Shown: positions 7,026-16,294 of the stretch, piece by piece
How positions within the stretch are numbered: the stretch's first letter is position 1
Layout: the number at the start of each line of letters is the position of its first letter
DNA from: Bacteroidaceae bacterium
Lineage (GTDB): Bacteria > Bacteroidota > Bacteroidia > Bacteroidales > Bacteroidaceae
Length of the DNA: 64,000 nt
Direction of reading: 5' to 3'
NCBI GenBank assembly: GCA_017428785.1
Contig: JAFRQD010000062.1
Coordinates: 27,611-91,610 of the forward strand
The notes under the pieces: model-generated
Seen by the model: the letters and a program-made list of their open reading frames with translations, nothing else
What the model was told of the DNA's origin: nothing
Database searches by the model: none
Program-made: the position numbers and the translations under genes

Positions 7026-10000
7026 ATGCGCAAAACATTACTCGTGCTCGCTGCCTTCGTCGCAGCCATTTTCATGCAGGCTCAGACGTCTGACTATTTC
7101 GTGCCTTACAAGCAGGTAACACTCCGTCTGCCCAGCGTTCCCTTGCTGGTCAACGACCCTTACTTCTCTTTCTGGTCGCCGTACAACCATCTATATGATG
7201 GAACCGTCAAGCATTGGGACAATCAGCAGAAAGCTATGGACGGCTTGCTTCGCGTTGATGGCAAGGTCTATCGCTTCATGGGGGCACAGCGCTCCACGAA
7301 GCTCCTTCCCATTGCTCCTATGGGCAACAGGGGCGGCTATCGTGCCAGAGTAAGGACAAGCCTGTCGTCTTCAATGACGGATACCTGGATGAACCTCGAC
7401 TTCAACGACACCAACTGGCAGTTCCAGTCAGGCCCTTGGGGAACAAAAGGCGATTACCCTTATGTCCAAACGGAATGGGGGAACAGCGCTGACCGCTACA
7501 TCCGCCGCCATATCACGCTTACGGCAGAGGACATAAGGGGCGACCTGTGGCTTATCTATTCCCACGACGACAAATGCGAGGCATACATCAACGGTGTGCG
7601 GGTTGTGAATGTGACCGAAGAGAAATGGAATCAGAACGTAAAGCTTCACCTGACGGGTGCGGCCAGGGCAGCTCTCGTGGAGGGCGACAATGTGATTGCC
7701 TATCATGTACACAACTCTAAGGGCGGTGCCTTGGCAGACATCGGTCTCTACAAGAACGAGCTCGGCTTCCATCCCGGATACGAGGCCATCCCTGGTGCGG
7801 CAATGGCCGACGAAGCCCCTTGGGAGGCAAAGGTGAAGACGACTTCTGTCAGCGGCACAGTCTGGGCAAGGGAAACCTTCGACGACTCTTCCTGGGAGAC
7901 AGAGCAGGGCGCGTTCGGCACTCCGAATGAATATCCCAATGTCAATACCAGCTGGACGGCAACGGGCAGCGACTATTACATCCGTCGCCGCATTACACTT
8001 ACGGCAGAGGACTTGCAGAAAGAACTCACGCTCATTTATTCTCACGACGATGTATGCCAGGCCTACATCAATGGCCGCCGCATAGTCAACACAGGGAACA
8101 CTTGGGTGCAGAACGTCGTCTATAAGCTTACCGCGAATGACAAGGCGGTGCTCCACGAAGGCGAGAATGTCATTGCCTACCATGTCCACAATACGACGGG
8201 CGGAGCCTTGGCAGACATCGGCCTCTATTACAGCACCAACACCGAAACGCCGGCTGTGCAGACGGCTTGCGATGTGCTGCCTACAAGCACCTACTATACC
8301 TTTACATGCGGCCCTGTCGACCTCGATGTGGTCTTCACGGCGCCTTTCCTCATGGACGACATCGAGCTGATGTCCACACCCATCAACTTCATCTCCTATC
8401 AGGTGCGTAGCAACGACGAGCAGGAGCACAATGTGCAGTTCTACTATGGCACGACGCCAGAGCTGACGGTGGACAACAACCTCCAGGCTACCGTCTCCAC
8501 TATCGAAAGTGACAATGACGGGCGCCGTTACATCAAGAGCGGCAGCAGGGACCAGAAGGTGCTTGGCAAGGCCGGCGACGGCATCACCATCGACTGGGGT
8601 TACCTCTACCTGCCCGACGTGAATGGCTCGATAGCTGTTGCAGACCAAGGCCTTACCGCCTCCACCTTCGCTTCCACGGGAGCGCTGCCCGAGAGCACAT
8701 TGCCTTTCGCCAGTTCCGATGAAGGCGAGATGCCGCAGCTCTCTTATGTGCACGACTTCGGCACCGTCAGCCAAGCCAGCAGCTACATGATGTTCGGCTA
8801 TGATGAGGTTAAAGACATACGATACATGGATGTTGACTACAAAGGCTATTGGGCTCGCAACGGCAAGACCATCCAGCAGGCATTTGCCGAGTTCCAGCAG
8901 AGCTACGACGATATCATGACGCGCTGCAGGGTTCAGGACCAGATTATCTACGACGACGGACTTGCCGCCGGCAATGTCAAGTATGCCGAGCTTCTCTGCG
9001 CATCCTACCGACACTGCATCGCTGCGCACAAGATATTCGAGGACAACAAGGGCAACCTCCTCTTCTTCTCGAAGGAGAACAACTCGAACGGCTGCGTCAA
9101 CACCGTGGACCTCACATACCCCTCGGCTCCGCTCTTCCTGCTCTATAACACAGACCTGATGAAGGGCATGTGCACCTCTATCCTCGACTACTGCGAGAGC
9201 GACCGCTGGGGCTTCGACTTCGCTGCCCACGACCTCGGCACCTATCCGCACGCCAACAACCAGGTGTATGCCATCCGCTTCCCGGGCGCTGGCGGCGACT
9301 TCGGCGGCAATATGCCTATCGAAGAGAGTGCGAACATCGTCATCCTGGCAGCTGCCATATCAGACATCGACGGGAACACGGAGTGGGCTGACCGCTACTG
9401 GGCAACGCTCACCAAATGGACCAACTACCTCGTGGAGAACGGACAAGACCCCGAGAACCAGCTCTGCACCGACGACTTCAGTGGCCACCTCGCCCACAAC
9501 GCCAACCTCGCAGTCAAGGCCATCATGGGTGTGGCTGGCTATGCCAAACTCTGTTGGCTGAGGGGCGACCAGGAAGGCTACACCTCCTTCTTGGCGAAGG
9601 CAAAGGAAATGGCCTCCAACTGGGTAAGGCTTGCCAAGGAAGGCTCCCACTTTAAGCTTGCTTACGACAAGCCGGGCACCTGGAGCCAGAAGTACAACAT
9701 GGTGTGGGACAAGGCTTGGAATACAGGCGTCTTCTCCGACCTGGTCAAGACCCAGGAGTTCAATTATTATGTGAGCAGCGATAACAATCTTCTCAAAACA
9801 TACGGTCTTCCTCTCGACAGCCGCTCCAGCTATACCAAGAGCGACTGGGAGATGTGGACGGCAGCAATGGCAAACACCAATCTCCGCTTCCTCACCATCT
9901 CCGATCTCGTATGGAAGTATGTCAACGAGACGCCCTCCCGCGTGCCTCTCTCCGACTGGTACTATACCGACGGCAACGGCGGCATGGCAGGCTTCCGTGC

Positions 10001-10220
10001 CCGCAGCGTAGTAGGCGGCCACTGGATGAAAGTCTATGTGGATAAGAAGCTGAGCGGCGAGATAGGCACCTCCATCGCCCCCATCCAGGCTCAGGAAGAA
10101 ACCAATGGCCAATGGTCGACATTCAGCGGCCAGTGGTACAACCTCAGCGGCCAGAAAACAGAGGCTCCCGCACAGCGCGGAATCTACATCCAGAACGGCA
10201 AAAAGAAGGTCGTCAGGTAG
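7026..10220 (+). CDS. secreted glutaminase-A-like protein (DUF4964/DUF5127/DUF4965) with two inserted beta-domains
   Basis: The 1064-residue precursor has a signal peptide (MRKTLLVLAAFVAAIFMQAQ). The N-terminal segment LPSVPLLVNDPYFSFWSP (residues 36-53), the middle region DVVFTAPFLMDDIELMSTPINFISY (about 437-461), and the (alpha/alpha)-type region YAELLCASYRHCIAAHK...DLGTYPHANNQVY (about 650-980) match the DUF4964-DUF5127-DUF4965 layout of fungal GtaA-like glutaminases and their many Bacteroidetes homologues. Unusually, residues ~105-245 and ~275-405 are two copies of a beta-domain, each with YIRR-ITLTAEDL, IYSHDD-C-AYING and GGALADIGLY, inserted after DUF4964. The C-terminus RGIYIQNGKKKVVR is a short secretion or sorting tail shared with neighbours. 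True substrate unknown. Confidence 0.8.
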   Translation: MRKTLLVLAAFVAAIFMQAQTSDYFVPYKQVTLRLPSVPLLVNDPYFSFWSPYNHLYDGTVKHWDNQQKAMDGLLRVDGKVYRFMGAQRSTKLLPIAPMGNRGGYRARVRTSLSSSMTDTWMNLDFNDTNWQFQSGPWGTKGDYPYVQTEWGNSADRYIRRHITLTAEDIRGDLWLIYSHDDKCEAYINGVRVVNVTEEKWNQNVKLHLTGAARAALVEGDNVIAYHVHNSKGGALADIGLYKNELGFHPGYEAIPGAAMADEAPWEAKVKTTSVSGTVWARETFDDSSWETEQGAFGTPNEYPNVNTSWTATGSDYYIRRRITLTAEDLQKELTLIYSHDDVCQAYINGRRIVNTGNTWVQNVVYKLTANDKAVLHEGENVIAYHVHNTTGGALADIGLYYSTNTETPAVQTACDVLPTSTYYTFTCGPVDLDVVFTAPFLMDDIELMSTPINFISYQVRSNDEQEHNVQFYYGTTPELTVDNNLQATVSTIESDNDGRRYIKSGSRDQKVLGKAGDGITIDWGYLYLPDVNGSIAVADQGLTASTFASTGALPESTLPFASSDEGEMPQLSYVHDFGTVSQASSYMMFGYDEVKDIRYMDVDYKGYWARNGKTIQQAFAEFQQSYDDIMTRCRVQDQIIYDDGLAAGNVKYAELLCASYRHCIAAHKIFEDNKGNLLFFSKENNSNGCVNTVDLTYPSAPLFLLYNTDLMKGMCTSILDYCESDRWGFDFAAHDLGTYPHANNQVYAIRFPGAGGDFGGNMPIEESANIVILAAAISDIDGNTEWADRYWATLTKWTNYLVENGQDPENQLCTDDFSGHLAHNANLAVKAIMGVAGYAKLCWLRGDQEGYTSFLAKAKEMASNWVRLAKEGSHFKLAYDKPGTWSQKYNMVWDKAWNTGVFSDLVKTQEFNYYVSSDNNLLKTYGLPLDSRSSYTKSDWEMWTAAMANTNLRFLTISDLVWKYVNETPSRVPLSDWYYTDGNGGMAGFRARSVVGGHWMKVYVDKKLSGEIGTSIAPIQAQEETNGQWSTFSGQWYNLSGQKTEAPAQRGIYIQNGKKKVVR

Positions 10221-10225
10221 GCCCT

Positions 10226-10315
10226 GAAAACGCCGCGTGCGGCGATGGCAAATTCCGCGTGCGGCGTTGCCCATTTCCGCGTGCGGCGTTGGCCATCGCC
10301 GCACGCGGCGTTTTC
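10226..10315. repeat. GC-rich hairpin array, copy 1
   Basis: Four GCCGC-N2-GCGGC mini-hairpins spaced about 20 bases apart. The outer arms GAAAACGCCGCGTGCGGCG and CGCCGCACGCGGCGTTTTC are perfectly complementary (the identity extends to 24 bases). It begins five bases after the glutaminase-like stop codon. The same family occurs at 26101, 39067, 44607, 49121, 54978 and 63427. Confidence 0.85.
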
Positions 10316-10336
10316 AACCCCCTTTAGGAGCATAAA

Positions 10337-10367
10337 ACAAGGTCCCTCGCAGGGCCTTGTTTTTCTT
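10337..10367 (+). terminator. rho-independent terminator after the glutaminase-like gene
   Basis: ACAAGGTCCCTCGCAGGGCCTTGT stem followed by TTTTTCTTTTG. It lies downstream of the hairpin array, so the array would be transcribed with the gene. Confidence 0.8.
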
Positions 10368-10455
10368 TTGTTTTTGTTGAGACACTCTCAGTGCTTTTTT
10401 GTGAATTTTAGCAACATTTTATAACAGATTTTTTCGTTTATATATATAAATTATG

Positions 10456-10463
10456 TATATTTG
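10456..10463 (+). promoter_or_regulatory. -7 promoter element (TATATTTG) for the 1667-residue surface protein
   Basis: TATATTTG about 85 bases before ATG 10548 in an A/T-rich tract. The gene-free interval 10221-10547 holds only the hairpin array, a terminator and this promoter. Confidence 0.55.
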
Positions 10464-10547
10464 TAGTCGATTAGGTGCAAAAGGCATATAATTGTCCCGA
10501 CAAAACATATTCAATTAACTCAATTATAAACCTTAAATCAAAACGAG

Positions 10548-13500
10548 ATGAAAAAACAAAAACTATTAACATTGCTCGCCGCGGTGCTTATGTTGCTGGG
10601 CGTGCAAAGCGTTAATGCCGTTACGCTACAGGTGGTGGACGGCACTAATGGTGGCAGTATTGCTCGTCTGGTTGACGGCAATAACGGCACCAAGTGGGAA
10701 GGCGGATTCGGTAGCGGTCAGTTCGTCATCCTGAAGAATGCCGCTAACTTGCCTGTCATTCCCGCCAATTACACGATTGTGACGGGTAATGACAATGCAA
10801 GTTGGAACGGTCGTGGCTGGAAGGCATGGAAGATTTACGGTGCCAACTTTGCTTACGATGCTGCTGCCGCACGCGACGCAGAGGATTGGGTATTGCTCGA
10901 CCAGAAGAGTAACATCACACAGGACATCGTTCCTGACGTGAACAGCCAGCCGTTTGACTTCAACTTCTCTGAAGCTGTCACAAAGGGCTATGTTTACTTC
11001 AAGATTGAGGTTCTCGAACTGCAAGGCGCTGGCTACATGCAGATGTGTGAGTTCATCCTCAACGGTTGCACAGTAGATGCTTCCTTCTCAGATGTACTGA
11101 ACAGCTATGATCCTACAGGCTCAGACGCCGACCTCGTCAATGCTTACGCTGCAGGCAAGGCTGCCCTCGCAGCTGCTTCGACTCAAGAAGAAACCGAAGC
11201 AGCAATGGCCACTATGTCAGCCTTGCGCCAGGAGATGGAGACCATTAAAAGCGGCAGATTCGTCGCTCTCAGCTGGGCAGCCGGTGCATGGGGCGACGGT
11301 CCTGGCTCCAACTTGGTCGACAAGAAGGAAAGTACAAAGTGGGGCGGCAACTTCCAAGGCTCGGACCCACAGTACGTCATCTTCCGTGGCCAGTCCATGC
11401 AGCCCTTCTTCTACAAGCTCGTGACTGGTAACGACACAGCAACCAGCACAGGCCGTAACTGGAAGACTTGGAAAGTCTTTGGCGGCAACTTCGCTTCAGA
11501 AGCCGAAGCTACAAGGGATGCTGAAGGCTGGGTAGTTCTCGACGACAGACAGGATGTGAATGAAGAATACCTGCCCATGAAGAACTTCTATCCCGCCACA
11601 TTCGACTTCAATCAGGGTGTAAGCACCGCTTATACCTATTATAAGGTAGAGGTTTACGCACCTCATAATGGCAACCAGCATCAGATGTCTGAGATGTATC
11701 TCTGCACACAGGAAGAGTTCGAGGCCATTCGTGCTCCTTATGTGGCAGAGTTCGAAGAATTCGCTGCTGGCTTAGGTGACTTGGCTGTTGAGCCTTCACT
11801 TGAGAGCGACAAGGAAACCTTCGCAACACTCTTTGCAGAACTGAAGACCACATCCGACGCAGTTCGTCTGACTCAGATATATAATCAGCTGATTCCTTTG
11901 AAGGAGAATCTCACAGAGTCTGCTGCATTCTTGGCTGGCGGCTACCGTGCTCTTGATGGTAATGTAGGCTCAGCTACTTCTGGTGAAGGCTTTGCTAAAC
12001 TGTTAGACGGAACCAGCAGCACCAAGTGGTGCGGCACTATCCCCGAAGGCGGTGCTTACGTCATCTTCAAGAAGTACGCCGGCACTGGGCTCGCTCAATA
12101 TATGATGATTACAGGTAACGATACCGGTAATGGTGGCGGTGCCCGTAACTGGAAGAGCTGGAAGATTTACGGCGCATCATTTGATGCTGATGCCGATGCC
12201 ACCCGCAATGCTACAGCGTGGACACTCATTGACCAGAAGGCAAACATCGGCCAGGACCTCCTGCCTGCAGCTAACTACGCTCCCGCTTACTTCAACTTCA
12301 GCGAGACATGGTCGGGCTATACACACTTCAAGATTGAACTGGAATCATGCTACAACGGCACACTCCAGCAGATGGCTGAGTTCAAGATGCTTTCAGACGA
12401 AGCCTATGCAGCAGAGCGTCAGGCAATGATTGATGAGCTGACAGCAGCAGCCACCGCAGTTTTGGCAGGCGCAGGCATTGAAGTTCCCGCTACACTGATG
12501 CAAAAGCTGATGGCTGCTACTCCGGTTGCCGCATTGATGAACGCTCCCGCAAGCGAGTTGCTTCCCAAGTACAACGCAGCGCTGAACTTTATCAACACAG
12601 GCTTGCTGGCCTTGGCAGCTACTGCTGTTCCCGCCCAAGCCGACGGCATTTATCAGATTGCCAATGCTATGCAGCTGGTTTACTTCGCCGAGAAGGTGAA
12701 CAGCGGCGAGGCTGATGCCGATGCCGTATTGGTTGCAGACATTGACCTCGCAGATGTCAGCCCGTATGAATGGTCGGCCATCGGTACACCCGATGTTGCC
12801 TACTCTGGTTCCTTCGACGGCCAAGGTCATGCTATCACAAACTTCGAAGGCACAACACCGGTAGCTACTGGTAAGTTTGGTCTCTTCGGCAATGTCAACG
12901 AAGCTACCATCGAGAACTTCAGCATCGCCGGTAGCCTGACAGTTCCTGCAGGCGCATTAAATGGCTCTGGCGTTGTCGGTTGGGCTCAAAGCAGTACTAT
13001 CTCCAATATCTACTCAACTCTCGTTATTGAAGTAGGCGGCGATGATGCAAGGCATGTCGCTGGTGTACTTGGTTCTGCTCAGAAGGGTGCCAACACCATC
13101 ACGAACTGTACATTTGCCGGTTCTATTACTGTTGCAGATGGCAGCCACGACTGCTTCGCTGGCATCGTGGGTTATATGTCATCAGATAAGATTGAGAATT
13201 GTGTTAACCTTGGCACCATTGACTTCTATGATAAGGGTTGCAACGCAGGCGGTATCACAGGTTACATCAACAATGAAGGCCCAACTGTTGCTAATTGCTT
13301 GAACGTAGGTGCAGTTACATACAGAGGTGAAGGTACACCAACTTATAGCGGTGCCATCGTAGGCAGACTCAAAAAGGATGTTCCTAATATTAAGAACAAC
13401 TACTGGCTTGAGGGCAGCGCCGTTGCTTCATGTGGTGAGAAGGCTCTGGCATCTCCTGCAGTTACATCTGTTACAGCCGAGCAGCTTGCAAGCGGTGAGG

Positions 13501-15551
13501 TTGCTTATCTGTTGAATGGCAAGACGAGCGATGGCGACCTGGCTTGGTTCCAGACATTGGATGAGCCGAAGGTTTACTTGGCCGAGCAGTATGTCGCTAC
13601 CATCAACGGCTCGCAAAAGGCTCCGAGGACTGCCGACGTTACTTTGAGCGAGAATGGCGACGGCACCTACACCTTCATGCTTACAGACTTAGTTATCAGC
13701 GTGATGGGCCAGGAGCTCACAGTAGGCGACATCAGCCTCGATGGCGTTGTTGTCAATGACGACGGCACATTCTCAAAGGAAGGTACATACGATGTTCCTA
13801 ACGAGAACATTCCTAGTGAGTACGCTATGTTGAAACCTTACTTCAAGAACCTTCCTTACACACTCAGTGGCAAGGTTAACAATGACAAGCTTTATGCAGT
13901 TATTGACATCACGCTCAATATTGTTGTCACAGGTACCACCTATGCTATCAATGTTGTGGCAGGCGTGGACGACTTCGAAGCTGTTGCTCCGGCTCTCACA
14001 AGCGATCTGTATCCTGTGCTCGACGCAACTCATGGCATCGTTTATCCGGTAGGACAAGTGCACTGCGACGGCACTCCCTATGAGGATGTGACTTATTCCA
14101 ATAATCCTGCAGAATCGACGCAGGACGATCATAACTTCGTGGATGGCTTCTGCACCTATTGCGGTGCATGCATCATGACACCTAACGAAGACGGCATCTA
14201 CGAGATTGGCACAGCAGAGGAACTTGTTATGTTCGCTCAGATAGTCAATAAGGGCGCATACGATGCAGACGCAATCCTTACTGCCGATATCGACATGACC
14301 GATGCTGACATCACCAAGTTCCCCATCGGAAGCATTACTGATGCCACAGCCGGACGCTATGTGGGCACCTTCGACGGTCAGTTCCACAAGCTCTCGAACT
14401 TCAAGCTCGTCAATCCTTCCGCTCCGAAGAACTACGGCATGTTCAATACGACCACTGGCGTTGTGCTCAAGAACTTCTGGCTCGATTCGTCATGCGAGAT
14501 TGAGGGTACTGAGGTAGTCAGCCTCATTGGTCGTCACGATGGCGGCGGCACCTTCGAGTGCATTGGCAACTTTGCAAATGTAACAGGTAAGAACAATAAC
14601 ATCGGCGGTCTCTTCGGCGGCGTCTTTGGCAATTCATCAAGCATAAAGCAAGTAACCATAACGGACTGCTTCTCTGCCGGCAAGGTTACCTCTACCAACA
14701 CTTCTGTAACGAACCACTTGGACTGCGGTGCATTGAGCGGCTGGTTCAACAATGTCAATGTAACCCTTACCAACTTCTGGACAATTGCTGAAGTAGTAAA
14801 CTACAGGGACGAGGCAAGATACATCATTCGCTGCGGTAATGGTGCAACCTTCACTGCTGACAACTGCTACAGCCTGTATTATGCAGAGAATCTGACTAAG
14901 GCCACCTTCTCTCCTGTCACAGAGGAACAGGTTCAGAGCGGTGAGCTTACTTACATGCTCGGCAGCGTATGGCGCCAGACCATCGGAACAGACCAGACTC
15001 CTGTGCTCGATCCTGCTCACGGCATCGTGAACAAGATTACCGAGGCCGGCTATGCCACTCAGTATATTGCCGACACCGACGTCACCATTCCTGAAGGCGT
15101 TCAGGCATTCACCGGTGAAATAGAAAGCACATGGCTGAAGCTGAATGCACTCGACGGTGTCATCGCAGCTGGCGAGCCCGTTGTCCTGAAGGGTGCTGCA
15201 GGCTTCTACAGCTTCATTCCCACCACAGGCGCCACAAAGGTTGAAGGCAACGTCCTGAAGGGTGCTGACGAGGATATTCCCGCCGAAGGCCTGTATGTTC
15301 TCGCTAAGCCCGATGAAGCATCTCCAATCGGCTTCTATCTGGCAGACAGCGGCACCATCAAGGCTGGTAAGGCTTATCTCGAGGATGCTTCCGGCGTCAA
15401 GGCCTTCTTCTTCGAAGGCGACGAAGCTACTGGCATCGCCAATGTCGGAAATGCTGTCGAGGACGGCCTCATCTACAACCTCGCCGGTCAGCGCGTCGGC
15501 AAGATGCAAAAGGGCATCAACATCGTGAACGGCAAGAAGGTGCTTTATTAA
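10548..15551 (+). CDS. large secreted modular protein: three discoidin-like repeats, GLUG-type repeats, calycin-like domain, sorting tail
   Basis: The 1667-residue precursor has a signal peptide ending near VQSVNA. Three related units of about 150 residues (about 26-175, 237-395, 462-610) share TGND, R-WK-WK-(I/V)-(Y/F)-G, DAE-W and a closing Q-M-E segment, and look like F5/8C-type carbohydrate-binding modules. Residues ~695-1000 are a GLUG-like beta-solenoid with DADAVLVADIDL and YSGSFDGQGHAITNF. About 1010-1150 resembles a calycin-like domain (SENGDGTYTFMLTDLVIS). A second GLUG block follows at ~1205-1480 (GRYVGTFDGQFHKLSNFKL). The end is YNLAGQRVGKMQKGINIVN-GKK, a sorting-type tail. Probably a cell-surface glycan-binding or adhesive protein; no catalytic domain is recognised. 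A hairpin and a small gene follow directly. Confidence 0.78.
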   Translation: MKKQKLLTLLAAVLMLLGVQSVNAVTLQVVDGTNGGSIARLVDGNNGTKWEGGFGSGQFVILKNAANLPVIPANYTIVTGNDNASWNGRGWKAWKIYGANFAYDAAAARDAEDWVLLDQKSNITQDIVPDVNSQPFDFNFSEAVTKGYVYFKIEVLELQGAGYMQMCEFILNGCTVDASFSDVLNSYDPTGSDADLVNAYAAGKAALAAASTQEETEAAMATMSALRQEMETIKSGRFVALSWAAGAWGDGPGSNLVDKKESTKWGGNFQGSDPQYVIFRGQSMQPFFYKLVTGNDTATSTGRNWKTWKVFGGNFASEAEATRDAEGWVVLDDRQDVNEEYLPMKNFYPATFDFNQGVSTAYTYYKVEVYAPHNGNQHQMSEMYLCTQEEFEAIRAPYVAEFEEFAAGLGDLAVEPSLESDKETFATLFAELKTTSDAVRLTQIYNQLIPLKENLTESAAFLAGGYRALDGNVGSATSGEGFAKLLDGTSSTKWCGTIPEGGAYVIFKKYAGTGLAQYMMITGNDTGNGGGARNWKSWKIYGASFDADADATRNATAWTLIDQKANIGQDLLPAANYAPAYFNFSETWSGYTHFKIELESCYNGTLQQMAEFKMLSDEAYAAERQAMIDELTAAATAVLAGAGIEVPATLMQKLMAATPVAALMNAPASELLPKYNAALNFINTGLLALAATAVPAQADGIYQIANAMQLVYFAEKVNSGEADADAVLVADIDLADVSPYEWSAIGTPDVAYSGSFDGQGHAITNFEGTTPVATGKFGLFGNVNEATIENFSIAGSLTVPAGALNGSGVVGWAQSSTISNIYSTLVIEVGGDDARHVAGVLGSAQKGANTITNCTFAGSITVADGSHDCFAGIVGYMSSDKIENCVNLGTIDFYDKGCNAGGITGYINNEGPTVANCLNVGAVTYRGEGTPTYSGAIVGRLKKDVPNIKNNYWLEGSAVASCGEKALASPAVTSVTAEQLASGEVAYLLNGKTSDGDLAWFQTLDEPKVYLAEQYVATINGSQKAPRTADVTLSENGDGTYTFMLTDLVISVMGQELTVGDISLDGVVVNDDGTFSKEGTYDVPNENIPSEYAMLKPYFKNLPYTLSGKVNNDKLYAVIDITLNIVVTGTTYAINVVAGVDDFEAVAPALTSDLYPVLDATHGIVYPVGQVHCDGTPYEDVTYSNNPAESTQDDHNFVDGFCTYCGACIMTPNEDGIYEIGTAEELVMFAQIVNKGAYDADAILTADIDMTDADITKFPIGSITDATAGRYVGTFDGQFHKLSNFKLVNPSAPKNYGMFNTTTGVVLKNFWLDSSCEIEGTEVVSLIGRHDGGGTFECIGNFANVTGKNNNIGGLFGGVFGNSSSIKQVTITDCFSAGKVTSTNTSVTNHLDCGALSGWFNNVNVTLTNFWTIAEVVNYRDEARYIIRCGNGATFTADNCYSLYYAENLTKATFSPVTEEQVQSGELTYMLGSVWRQTIGTDQTPVLDPAHGIVNKITEAGYATQYIADTDVTIPEGVQAFTGEIESTWLKLNALDGVIAAGEPVVLKGAAGFYSFIPTTGATKVEGNVLKGADEDIPAEGLYVLAKPDEASPIGFYLADSGTIKAGKAYLEDASGVKAFFFEGDEATGIANVGNAVEDGLIYNLAGQRVGKMQKGINIVNGKKVLY

Positions 15552-15558
15552 AAGTCAG

Positions 15559-15584
15559 GCTTCCTCCTCTTCGGGGGAGGAAGC
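15559..15584 (+). other. intercistronic hairpin between the large surface protein and the 50-codon gene
   Basis: GCTTCCTCC TCTTC GGGGGAGGAAGC forms a strong stem eight bases after the stop codon but is followed by ATATATAATAATG rather than a T-run. It could be a weak terminator or an RNA-stability element allowing different expression of the small downstream gene. Confidence 0.6.
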
Positions 15585-15627
15585 TATATATAATAATGTA
15601 ATAACAAATAATTAAACATATAAGACT

Positions 15628-15780
15628 ATGAGATACATTGCACCTGCAATTAAGATTGAAGAAGCTCAGGCAGCTCAGATGCTTGCCGAGAGCCTGCCCA
15701 TCATTAGCGGCACAACCGTCAGTGGAGACAAGACATTGGCTAACGAGGACAACGCCTGGGACATCTGGGGCGAAGAATAA
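15628..15780 (+). CDS. 50-residue acidic small protein ending in WDIWGEE
   Basis: ATG 15628 opens a 50-codon frame: MRYIAPAIKIEEAQAAQMLA, then ESLPIISGTTVSG, then an acidic tail DNAWDIWGEE. It is too short for most gene finders. The start K/R-Y-I-x-P-x-I-x-(I/V)-E and the Trp-rich acidic end resemble a family of very short Prevotella/Bacteroides proteins that I recall only as hypothetical. A strong terminator directly follows, supporting a real transcript end. No signal peptide is seen. Layout (basic conserved N-terminus, variable middle, GTTVSG segment) resembles a leader-core peptide precursor, but no maturation enzyme lies nearby, so function is unknown. Confidence 0.7.
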   Translation: MRYIAPAIKIEEAQAAQMLAESLPIISGTTVSGDKTLANEDNAWDIWGEE

Positions 15781-15801
15781 TATTCCTTGAATCAACAGAA
15801 A

Positions 15802-15837
15802 AAGGCAACTCTCTCATGGGGAGTTGCCTTTTTTTGT
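15802..15837 (+). terminator. strong terminator after the 50-codon gene
   Basis: AAGGCAACTC-TCTCATGG-GGAGTTGCCTT followed by seven T residues. Confidence 0.9.
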
Positions 15838-15875
15838 TGCCGTCCGATGGAAACGTCCACAGCCGTTTTTTCACC

Positions 15876-16080
15876 CCACCCCTCGCTTCGCTCGTCCCCT
15901 CCCCTTAACTGGGAGGGGAGTTGAAAGCGGTCTCCCCATCCCTTCTGGTAAGCACTCTCCGCTGTTGTGAAGCGGCCTCCCCATCCCTTCTGGTAGGCAC
16001 TCTCCGCTCTTTGGGGTAAGGGAAGTTGGCATCCCAGCTCCCCTCCCATTTAAGGGGAGGGGTAGGGGTGGGGTATGCTG
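15876..16080. repeat. cluster of GGGGAGGGG-type palindromic repeats
   Basis: This part of the gene-free interval 15781-16294 contains CACCCCACCCCTCGCTTCGC with CCCTCCCCTT/GGGAGGGGAG arms. Two direct copies of CTCCCCATCCCTTCTGGTA (about 15932 and 15980) follow, then CTCCCCTCCCATTTAAGGGG...GGGGTGGGGTA at about 16039-16076. Related copies occur at 25909-25972 and twice in 63786-64000. I find no gene here. Confidence 0.75.
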
Positions 16081-16217
16081 GGAAAGGGCGTGGAGCCGGG
16101 GAGAGTCAATGCTCTCCGCACCATGTTGGAGGAGTGGCCGAAGGTCGCAGCAATGCCTTTTTCCATGTGCCTGCCGGCTCTGCTTCCCCTGCTTCGTTGC
16201 CAAACATGCCACGCGAT

Positions 16218-16271
16218 GTTCGTTGCTGCATCATGAATAATCAATTGCTGCATCATGATGAATCAACGAAC
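16218..16271. repeat. ~22-bp palindrome array, two units, with GTTCGTTG/CAACGAAC ends
   Basis: Two TTGCTGCATCATGAT units bounded by perfectly complementary GTTCGTTG (16218-16225) and CAACGAAC (16264-16271). Same family as 3024-3099 and 31731-31825. Confidence 0.8.
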
Positions 16272-16294
16272 GCCGCTGCAGGGGTTGGGCGTTT

